Part shown: positions 57,869 to 64,000 of the stretch, in pieces
How positions within the stretch are numbered: position 1 is the first letter of the stretch
Layout of the letters: the number at the start of each line of letters is the position of its first letter
Assembly (NCBI GenBank): GCA_016713865.1
Contig: JADJOG010000003.1
Coordinates: forward strand, 62,001 to 126,000
Length of the DNA: 64,000 bases
DNA from: Flavobacteriales bacterium
GTDB lineage: Bacteria; Bacteroidota; Bacteroidia; Flavobacteriales_F; PHOS-HE28
Reading direction: 5' to 3'
The notes under the pieces: generated by a model
What the model saw: only the letters and a program-made list of their open reading frames with translations
The model's database searches: none
What the model was told of the DNA's origin: nothing
Translations under genes and position numbers: made by a program

Positions 57869-59479
57869 ATGCGGAAGACCTGCCTCTCGATTGCCTTGAT
57901 AAGCATAGCGCGGCTACTGGTAGCTCAACCGGTATTCCAGAATCTCTACACTGCCGGGGCGTCGGCTAAGTTCAGAATGATCGAATTGGAGAATGGTGAA
58001 ATCCTAACCACTATGGCCTGGCTCGAAGGGCTTAACACCACTGGAACGTCAATAATGAGCTCATCAGGTGAGGTATTAAGGAGCAACGCCTATCACCTGG
58101 ACACTCTACTGGCGGTGCAATCCGTGAGGAGGGTATCGGCGAATCTCTTCTGCTTGGTTGGAGGTTACTACAAGGACGCATGTCTGGAAATACCAGGAGG
58201 CAAGCACACTTATCCGACGATTTGGTGGATGGATACCCTTGGGCAGGTGAGCAATCTGAAGCGATATGAACTCAATGGAGGCGATTGCCGAGCCATGTTG
58301 TACGACTTATCCGTTTGCGCTGATGGGTCAGTGGTTGCATGGGGTGGTAATTACGGCGCCTACGCCATGCGCTTGCAGCCATCGGGCCAGCTGGCGTGGG
58401 CTCGGCGGTTCATCACCGTTGGTGGCGTGCAGTTCGTGAAGGAATTCCCGAATGGCGACTTGCTCGTTGGCATGAACGTGCAAGGCGCCGGCGCCGTAGT
58501 GGCGCGCATGGATGCCGGAGGGAACTTCATATGGTGCAAGAGCTACATCCGCCCGAAAGGCATGGTGCATGATGCGCTCATCGAATCAGACGACCATGTT
58601 GTGGTCGTGGGAGCAACGGACAGCATCGCATCCACGAACGTATTCATCCCTCTTCCGCCCTCCTATCAGCCGAAGCTCTTCATGATGCGGCTGGACGGCG
58701 ATGGCGAGGTGCAATGGTGCCGTGGTTATGAGAGCAATCCTAGATGGTATCCCAGAAGGGCATCTCGCATTGAGAGGACTCTAGTTGGGGATTATGTTCT
58801 ACTCGCTAACATCGGATGGCCGAATCACAACATTCAATTATGGCCATTTCTTATGAAAACAACCCAAGTTGGTGACACTCTCTGGACGCGATCCTTCGGC
58901 ATTCAAGGTTTTCAGTATGGCACAAGTGATCTTCTGCCTCATTCAGATGGGGCAATCATGTTCAATGGTATCGTTCATGGCAACTTGAGTGATGGCAGAA
59001 ACGGAGCATCATACATCTTTAAGGCCGATTCATTGGGCCATTTGCCTTGCTCCGAGAGGTACCAGCCCATTCAAGTCTCGGAGCTGTTCCCCACGGATAG
59101 CAGCATCACCTTGTTCTCGATGAATGGGGCCACGGAACAGCCAGCATACATGGAGCAGGTCGGTTACACACCGATACTCGCTGAGGACGCGTGCATCCTG
59201 ATCAATGGAATTGGAAGTCCAGCGGGCGCGCGCCAGCAGCGCCCCACCATCCGCCCCAACCCCAACACCGGCCAATTCACCGTGCAGTTCAGCGATCCGC
59301 TCGTGGCCGAGAGCTACTACAGCGTGTTCGATGCCATGGGTAAGCTGCTCTTCCAGCGCCCGCTGCCGCCGGGCCGCGAAACGGAGCAGGTTGATCTAGC
59401 GCGCTTCGGGGCGGGCACCTACGTGATCCGCTTCACGGATCAGCAGGGGAGCTGCTACGAACGGGTGGTGGTGGAGTAG
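57869..59479 (+). CDS. Secreted propeller-like protein with T9SS domain, mosaic in base composition
   Basis: 536 residues, uninterrupted. Signal peptide (LSIALISIARLLVAQ). Repeats of blade-like segments follow: LVGGYYKDACLEIPGG, SVVAWGGNYGAYAMRLQPSG, DLLVGMNVQGAGAVVARMDA, KLFMMRLDGDGEVQWCRGY. The type A T9SS domain (TIRPNPNTGQFTVQFSDPL to CYERVVVE) closes the protein. Base composition changes sharply inside the gene: AT-richer at about 57890-58325 and 58745-59190, GC-rich at 58330-58740 and 59215-59479. This suggests segments exchanged by recombination. Function unknown. Confidence 0.78.
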   Translation: MRKTCLSIALISIARLLVAQPVFQNLYTAGASAKFRMIELENGEILTTMAWLEGLNTTGTSIMSSSGEVLRSNAYHLDTLLAVQSVRRVSANLFCLVGGYYKDACLEIPGGKHTYPTIWWMDTLGQVSNLKRYELNGGDCRAMLYDLSVCADGSVVAWGGNYGAYAMRLQPSGQLAWARRFITVGGVQFVKEFPNGDLLVGMNVQGAGAVVARMDAGGNFIWCKSYIRPKGMVHDALIESDDHVVVVGATDSIASTNVFIPLPPSYQPKLFMMRLDGDGEVQWCRGYESNPRWYPRRASRIERTLVGDYVLLANIGWPNHNIQLWPFLMKTTQVGDTLWTRSFGIQGFQYGTSDLLPHSDGAIMFNGIVHGNLSDGRNGASYIFKADSLGHLPCSERYQPIQVSELFPTDSSITLFSMNGATEQPAYMEQVGYTPILAEDACILINGIGSPAGARQQRPTIRPNPNTGQFTVQFSDPLVAESYYSVFDAMGKLLFQRPLPPGRETEQVDLARFGAGTYVIRFTDQQGSCYERVVVE

Positions 59480-59561
59480 GGTGCAAGGCGCATTGCGTAT
59501 TGGAAGAAGCCGATGCCTGCCTTGCGCGGCGGCGGCTCCTGCTTGGTAAGGCCATGCCATC

Positions 59562-59569
59562 TATATTGG
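59562..59569 (+). promoter_or_regulatory. -7-like element for the NSS transporter operon
   Basis: TATATTGG, 19 bases before the ATG at 59589. Confidence 0.4.
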
Positions 59570-59588
59570 CTCGCCTTAACCGAACCGC

Positions 59589-61136
59589 ATGACGCTTGTG
59601 CAGAAAGATTCCTGGGGCTCGCGCGTGGGCCTGATCCTGGCCATGGCCGGCAATGCTGTGGGCTTGGGCAACTTCTTGCGCTTCCCGGTGCAAGCGGTTC
59701 AGAACGGCGGCGGTGCCTTCATCATCCCCTACCTCACATGTTTCCTGCTCATGGGCATTCCGCTGCTGTGGGTCGAATGGAGCATGGGCCGCTTCGGCGG
59801 TAGGCATGGCCATCACAGCACGCCCTTCATCCTGCACCAGATGGATCCCAAGCGCGCTTTATGGAAGTACATCGGCGTGTTCGGGATCTTCACCAACCTG
59901 GCTGTCGCGTCCTATTACTGCTACCTCGAGAGCTGGACGCTGAGCTACATCTGGCACAGCGTGGTGGGCACTTTCCAAGGGCAGAGCGCGGAGGAAGTGG
60001 CTGCCTTCTTCGGCAACTATGTGGATGTAGGCACCACCACCACCGGAATCCCTTATGAATCAATCATCTTCTGGCTGCTGTGCCTGGCGCTGAACACCTG
60101 GATCCTCGCACGCGGCCTGCAAGGCGGTGTGGAGAAAGTGGCCAAGATCGGCATGCCCCTGCTCATCCTCTTCGGGATCTTCTTGGCCATTCGCGGTGTT
60201 ACGCTGAAGGCGGGTGAGCATGGCGCAGTGTACGATGGCACGCTCGGCCTCAATTTCCTCTGGACGCCCGACTACAGCAGCATTTGGAGCGGGAAAGTGT
60301 GGCTTGCCGCTGCTGGCCAGATCTTCTTCACCCTGAGCGTGGGCATGGGCTCGATCCAATGCTACGCGAGCTATGTGCGCAAGAAGGACGACATCGCCCT
60401 GAACGCCATGAGCGCGGGCTGGATGAATGAATTCGTGGAAGTGGTGCTGGGAGCAGCGATCATCATCCCGATCAGCATCGGATACCTCGGCATCGAGAAG
60501 GTGGTGGAGATGACGAAGACCGGTGGCCTCGGTCTCGGTTTCCGCACCTTGCCCTACCTCTTCACGCAATGGGGACCAGCGTTCGCTGCTGTCGCCGGCA
60601 TCTGCTGGTTCGGCCTGCTCTTCTTCGCGGGCATCACTTCGTCGTTGGCCATGGGCACTCCCGTCATGGGCTTCCTTAAGGATGAGTTCGGCTGGAAGCA
60701 CAAGCCTGCGGCGTGGTTCTTCGGCGGCCTCGTACTCGTGCTTGGTCTGCCATGCGTGATCTGGTTCCAAGAAGGTGTCTTCGATGAATACGACTACTGG
60801 GCCGGAACCGTGAGCCTCGTGGTGTTCGCGCTCTTCGAGATCATCCTCTTCGCATGGGTCTTCGGCATGGACAAGGGCTGGGCGGAGATCACCACGGGCG
60901 CTGACATCAAGGTGCCCAATGTTTTCCGCTTCATCATCAAGTTCGTCACGCCGCTCTTCCTCGGCTTCGTCTTCTTCAAGTCGCTGCCGACGATCTGGGA
61001 CAACCTCACCAAGCCCGTGCCTTGGCAAGTATGGGTGGGTCGCGCCATCCTCATCACGCTCTTCCTCGCCATCGCGTGGTTCGTGCGCGTGGCTTACCTC
61101 AAGCGCAAGAAGCAACTCGATCACGTGAAGCCATGA
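59589..61136 (+). CDS. Sodium-dependent transporter, NSS/SNF family
   Basis: 515 residues, twelve predicted helices. SWGSRVGLILAMAGNAVGLG followed by NFLRFPVQAVQNGGGAF is the unwound TM1 substrate/Na+ site of the family, and FFTLSVGMGSIQCYASYV is TM6. It probably imports an amino acid with Na+. Its stop codon overlaps by 4 bases the start of a tiny membrane protein resembling MetS, the small subunit of methionine transporter MetPS of Corynebacterium, so it is probably a MetP-like large subunit. The substrate is not proven. Confidence 0.9.
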   Translation: MTLVQKDSWGSRVGLILAMAGNAVGLGNFLRFPVQAVQNGGGAFIIPYLTCFLLMGIPLLWVEWSMGRFGGRHGHHSTPFILHQMDPKRALWKYIGVFGIFTNLAVASYYCYLESWTLSYIWHSVVGTFQGQSAEEVAAFFGNYVDVGTTTTGIPYESIIFWLLCLALNTWILARGLQGGVEKVAKIGMPLLILFGIFLAIRGVTLKAGEHGAVYDGTLGLNFLWTPDYSSIWSGKVWLAAAGQIFFTLSVGMGSIQCYASYVRKKDDIALNAMSAGWMNEFVEVVLGAAIIIPISIGYLGIEKVVEMTKTGGLGLGFRTLPYLFTQWGPAFAAVAGICWFGLLFFAGITSSLAMGTPVMGFLKDEFGWKHKPAAWFFGGLVLVLGLPCVIWFQEGVFDEYDYWAGTVSLVVFALFEIILFAWVFGMDKGWAEITTGADIKVPNVFRFIIKFVTPLFLGFVFFKSLPTIWDNLTKPVPWQVWVGRAILITLFLAIAWFVRVAYLKRKKQLDHVKP

Positions 61137-61276
61137 ACACCGAAGCGCTCACCCTTATGCTCGTGGCGGTCTGCACCGTGACCGCGATCACGGGCTACTT
61201 CTTTTACCGCGTGCTCACCACTCCGCCGAAGAGCGAGCCCGACAGCTACGCCGAGAACGACGAAGAGCCTCGCTGA
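61133..61276 (+). CDS. Small membrane protein, MetS-like NSS transporter small subunit
   Basis: 47 residues from the ATG at 61133, which overlaps the transporter stop (ATGA). One hydrophobic helix (LTLMLVAVCTVTAITGYFFY) is followed by a short acidic tail (KSEPDSYAENDEEPR). The coupling, size and topology match MetS-type small subunits, which form a complex with the NSS large subunit and are needed for transport in Corynebacterium. It is easily missed because a longer spurious frame starts at 61022. Confidence 0.7.
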   Translation: MNTEALTLMLVAVCTVTAITGYFFYRVLTTPPKSEPDSYAENDEEPR

Positions 61277-61287
61277 ACCATCAACAG

Positions 61288-62298
61288 GTGCGCACGCCTC
61301 CGGACCGTTCGCGCCAGCATCGGGAATTCTCGAGCCGGCCACTGATCGAACAGGTCAAGGATCTGTTCTCGCTGCATACCAGTGAGCGTCGCGGGATCGC
61401 GGCATTGGTCGTGCTGCTCTTCATCGGCTTCGTGATCGTGGTGTATGTGCAGTGGTTCCGCCCGCCGGTCGCGCACGACAAGGAGGCCATTCGCAACGAG
61501 ATGATGGCATGGCTGGCTAAGCGGGATAGCGCCAGCAAGGCCGCGGAAACCCTTGCTCGATCCGAAGCCGAACTGTTCCATTTCGATCCGAACGAGATTG
61601 ATGACGCCGCTTGGCGCCGACTCGGGCTCTCCGAGAAACAAGCCGCCAGCATCATGCGCTATCGCGCGAAGGGCGGGCGTTTCCGCACCAAGGCCGACCT
61701 CGGTCGCATGTACGCGCTGCGCCCAGAGCAAGTAGCGGAATTGACCCCGTATGTGCTGCTGCCCGATAGCCTTCCATCAAGGGATCCACGCTTCAAGGCG
61801 CGTTGGTCGAAGGAGAGTGACCATTCGCCAAAGCAGAACGAGGGCACCGCTGCCGTTCAGGCGAATTATCCCGTCAAATCCAAGCCGCAACGCCAATTGG
61901 TCGAGGTGAACACGGCCGATACCGCGGAGTTGATCGCGCTGCCAGGCATCGGTCCTGCTTTCGCGCGCGGAATCGTGAAGTACCGTGAGAGCCTCGGTGG
62001 TTACTTCTCGCTGGACCAGCTCGCTGAAGTATATGTGCTCAAGGACAAGCCCTGATGCGCGATCCGCTTGAAAGAGCTGCTCGTGCTGGATACGCTGGCC
62101 ATCCGCCGCATTCCGTTGAACAGCTGCACCGTTGAGCGGCTAGCCGCGCATCCCTACGCGCGCTGGCGCATCGCGAAACCGCTGGTCGCTTACCGCCAGC
62201 AGCATGGCCCATTCAAGCGCATCGACGACATACGCGTGATCCCCGTAATCGACGAGGAGGGCTTCCGTAAACTTGCCCCCTACCTGACCCTGGAGTGA
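61288..62298 (+). CDS. Helix-hairpin-helix (ComEA-like) membrane protein, interrupted
   Basis: About 336 residues from a GTG at 61288. One membrane helix (IAALVVLLFIGFVIVVYVQW) at about residues 30-50 follows an N-terminal DQVKDLFSL-type segment. Three or more helix-hairpin-helix repeats come next: WRRLGLSEKQAASIMRYRAK, LVEVNTADTAELIALPGIGP, and IPLNSCTVERLAAHPYARWR. A TGA at 62053-62055 breaks the frame. The local sequence has three surplus bases relative to a simple KPDAIRLKE reading, so an error is likely. It may bind DNA outside or near the membrane (ComEA-like), but in Bacteroidota the role is untested. Its stop overlaps the apt start by 4 bases. Confidence 0.75.
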
Positions 62299-62826
62299 GC
62301 GCACTGAGCAGCCGTTTGGAGTCCGCGATCCGCGCGGTCCCTGATTTCCCCAAGCCCGGAATCCTTTTCCGCGACATCACGCCGGTCATGGAGGATCCAT
62401 TGCTCTGCCGCGCCATCATCGAAGGTTTCCGCCAGGAATTGCAGGACACGCCCATCGATGCCATCGCTGGCATCGAGAGCCGCGGGTTCCTATTCGGTAT
62501 GCCACTCGCCTTGGCTTTGGGCGTGCCCTTCGTTACCGTGCGCAAGAAAGGCAAGCTCCCTTGGAAGACCGTGAGCCACAAATACGACCTCGAGTACGGC
62601 AGTGCTGAAGTGGAGATGCACATTGACAGCGTACGGCCCGGCATGCGCGTGCTCATACACGACGACCTGCTGGCCACAGGCGGCACGGCTGCTGCGGCGG
62701 CGGAGCTGGTACGCATGCAGCAAGGCGCCGTCGCTGGATTCTCCTTCCTGGTGGAGCTCGGCTTCTTGAACGGTCTGCGCAAGCTCGAGGCGTACAACGC
62801 GAAAGCGATCACCCCAGACCTACTGA
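62295..62826 (+). CDS. apt: Adenine phosphoribosyltransferase (frameshift near the 3' end)
   Basis: 176 residues from a GTG at 62295. IRAVPDFPKPGILFRDITPV, IAGIESRGFLFGMPLALALG, VRKKGKLPWKTVSHKYDLEY, and the PRPP loop VLIHDDLLATGGTAAAA are diagnostic. It converts adenine and PRPP to AMP. One extra C in the CCCC at about 62812-62815 hides the natural stop: removing it gives NAKAITQTY-stop at 62824-62826, matching the usual short C-terminus. The uncorrected frame runs on into the acyl-CoA dehydrogenase gene, a false fusion. Confidence 0.93.
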
Positions 62827-62828
62827 AC

Positions 62829-63974
62829 ATGGAATTCGCCACCTCTGAGAACCGGCACCATTATCGCACAGGCCGTGCGCGACCTCTGCGAGCGCGAGCT
62901 GCGGCCCAACGTGCTCGATTGGGACGAGCGTCAGCATTTCCCGAAATCGCTCTTCACCGATCACTTCGGTCCTGCGGGCATGCTGGGCGTTTTCGTTCCG
63001 AGGAATACGGCGGCGCGGGCCTGGGTTATTACGAGTATTACGATACCATCATCGAGGTGGCGCGCATCTGTGGCAGCATCGGCCTCAGCGTGGCCGCGCA
63101 CAACTCGCTTTGCACGGGCCATATCAACTACTTCGCCTCGCACGAGCAGAAGCAGCGCTGGCTTACGAAGCTGGCCGCTGGCCAATGGCTGGGCGCATGG
63201 GCGCTCACGGAGCCCAACACGGGTAGCGATGCGATGCGCATGAAATGCACCGCCCGAAAGGAGGGCAGCGATTGGGTGCTCAACGGAACCAAGTGCTGGA
63301 TCACCCACGGCATCAGCAGCGATGTTATGGTGGTGATCGCGCGCACCGGTGAGCTGCTCGATAGCAAGGGCATGACTGCATTCGTGGTGGAGCGCGGCAC
63401 CCCTGGCCTGAAAGCCGGCAAGAAGGAGAACAAGCTGGGCATGCGTGCCAGCGAGACCGCCGAGGTGATCTTCGAGGAATGCCGCGTGCCCGAGGCGAAT
63501 GTCCTGGGCAATGTGGGCGAGGGCTTCCAGCAGGCCATGAAGGTGCTCGATGGCGGCCGCATTAGCATCGCGGCACTGAGCATCGGCATCGCGAAGGGCG
63601 CCTATGACGCCAGCGTGAAGTACGCCAAGGAGCGCGAGCAATTCGGTCAAGCCATCGCGAATTTCCAGGCCATCGCATTCAAGCTCGCTGATATGGCCAC
63701 ACGCATCGAGGCCGCCGAGCTGCTCACCCTGCAGGCCGCCGATCTGAAGAATCGCGGCCAGAAGTTGACCAAGGAGAGCGCTATCGCCAAGTACTACGCC
63801 AGCGAAGTGGCCGTGTGGGCGAGCAATGAAGCCGTGCAGATCCATGGCGGCTATGGCTACACCAAGGACTTCCCCGTTGAGAAGCACTACCGCGACAACA
63901 AGCTCTGCACGATCGGCGAAGGCACCAGCGAGATCCAGAAGCTGGTGATCAGCAGGCAGGTGCTGAAGGGGTGA
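62829..63974 (+). CDS. Acyl-CoA dehydrogenase (two frameshifts near the start)
   Basis: 381 residues from the ATG at 62829, 2 bases after apt. Compensating single-base errors at about 62850 and 62992 put residues 9-55 in another frame; bridged, they read TIIAQAVRDLCERELRPNVL and GPAGMLGVFVPEEYGGAGLG as expected. GAWALTEPNTGSDAMRM, GTKCWITHGISSD, GRISIAALSIGIAKGAYDAS and QIHGGYGYTKDFPVEKHYRD follow. The active-site segment is CTIGEGTSEIQK, with the catalytic Glu before GTSEI. It passes electrons to EtfAB and is related to the enzyme at 11.8-13.0 kb. Chain length is not predictable. The last 26 bases of the window hold nothing identifiable. Confidence 0.92.
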   Translation: MEFATSENRHHYRTGRARPLRARAAAQRARLGRASAFPEIALHRSLRSCGHAGRFRSEEYGGAGLGYYEYYDTIIEVARICGSIGLSVAAHNSLCTGHINYFASHEQKQRWLTKLAAGQWLGAWALTEPNTGSDAMRMKCTARKEGSDWVLNGTKCWITHGISSDVMVVIARTGELLDSKGMTAFVVERGTPGLKAGKKENKLGMRASETAEVIFEECRVPEANVLGNVGEGFQQAMKVLDGGRISIAALSIGIAKGAYDASVKYAKEREQFGQAIANFQAIAFKLADMATRIEAAELLTLQAADLKNRGQKLTKESAIAKYYASEVAVWASNEAVQIHGGYGYTKDFPVEKHYRDNKLCTIGEGTSEIQKLVISRQVLKG

Positions 63975-64000
63975 GTCCTCCGATCCGCCGGATTATCGTA

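Noticed and set aside
60060..61124. 354-codon antisense frame over the NSS transporter
   Set aside because: The Glu/His-rich translation is typical of the complement of hydrophobic membrane codons.
62053..62055. TGA in the helix-hairpin-helix gene as a selenocysteine or readthrough codon
   Set aside because: No selenocysteine element is visible and the local sequence has surplus bases consistent with indel error; a plain reading without them gives an uninterrupted protein.
62295..63974. Genuine bifunctional apt-acyl-CoA dehydrogenase fusion
   Set aside because: The junction segment is nonsense-like, while the natural apt stop and dehydrogenase start appear when single-base errors are corrected.

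Overview
The window is a stretch of a GC-rich (about 60 percent by eye) Bacteroidota chromosome, most likely an uncultivated member of the Flavobacteriales. The evidence is: several secreted proteins with C-terminal type IX secretion (T9SS) sorting domains; a TonB-dependent receptor with an N-terminal carboxypeptidase-like regulatory domain; a DUF6089 protein; flavobacterial tandem-repeat modules; a LytS/LytTR regulator pair; and Bacteroidota-style -7 promoter elements (TAnnTTyG) in front of many genes. No rRNA, phage or intact IS is visible. There are two tRNAs (Leu-TAA, Gly-GCC).

Layout. 1-11.7 kb: an exopolysaccharide/capsule locus, mostly on the minus strand (Wza-like export lipoprotein, Wzc-like tyrosine autokinase, flippase, two glycosyltransferase-like genes, O-antigen ligase/polymerase-like gene, partial NAD-dependent epimerase), with a large secreted beta-helix protein on the opposite strand. 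11.8-31.5 kb: mostly housekeeping and metabolic genes: acyl-CoA dehydrogenase, a four-helix-bundle gene flanked by 25-bp repeats, a PIG-L deacetylase, a DUF2911/TPR protein, the LytS/LytTR pair, thyA-folA, a CLC antiporter, an MBOAT/SGNH acyltransferase pair, a nucleoside transporter, a DUF151 nuclease and etfBA. 31.6-45.2 kb: the most distinctive part. A TonB-dependent receptor is followed on the same strand by four secreted proteins that share a roughly 250-residue N-terminal module I cannot assign to a named family. Among them lie an IS630-like protein without recognisable catalytic residues and a secreted right-handed-repeat protein ending in an EF-hand-like segment. The last paralogue carries 4 x 213-bp and 5 x 138-bp tandem repeats and a T9SS domain. 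45.3-64 kb: pdhB, a T9SS protein, an outer-membrane-like protein, the tRNAs, a YfhO-like membrane protein, mutS, an RNA methyltransferase, a DUF6089 protein, an RmlD-like reductase, a mosaic T9SS protein, an NSS transporter with a MetS-like small subunit, a helix-hairpin-helix protein, apt and a second acyl-CoA dehydrogenase.

How they work together. The polysaccharide genes form a Wzx/Wzy/Wza/Wzc-type assembly line, and the MBOAT/SGNH pair could acetylate such a polymer. EtfAB accept electrons from acyl-CoA dehydrogenases such as the two at 11.8-13.0 and 62.8-64.0 kb. thyA and folA overlap and act together in dTMP synthesis. The 31.6-39.2 kb genes overlap or abut and look like one transcription unit for an envelope or secreted system of unknown purpose.

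Caveat. At least fifteen genes, including essential ones (pdhB, apt), carry 1-2 base indels that break the frame although the protein is otherwise well conserved. This looks like uncorrected sequencing or assembly error rather than gene decay. Affected genes are given as one CDS with the break positions noted.
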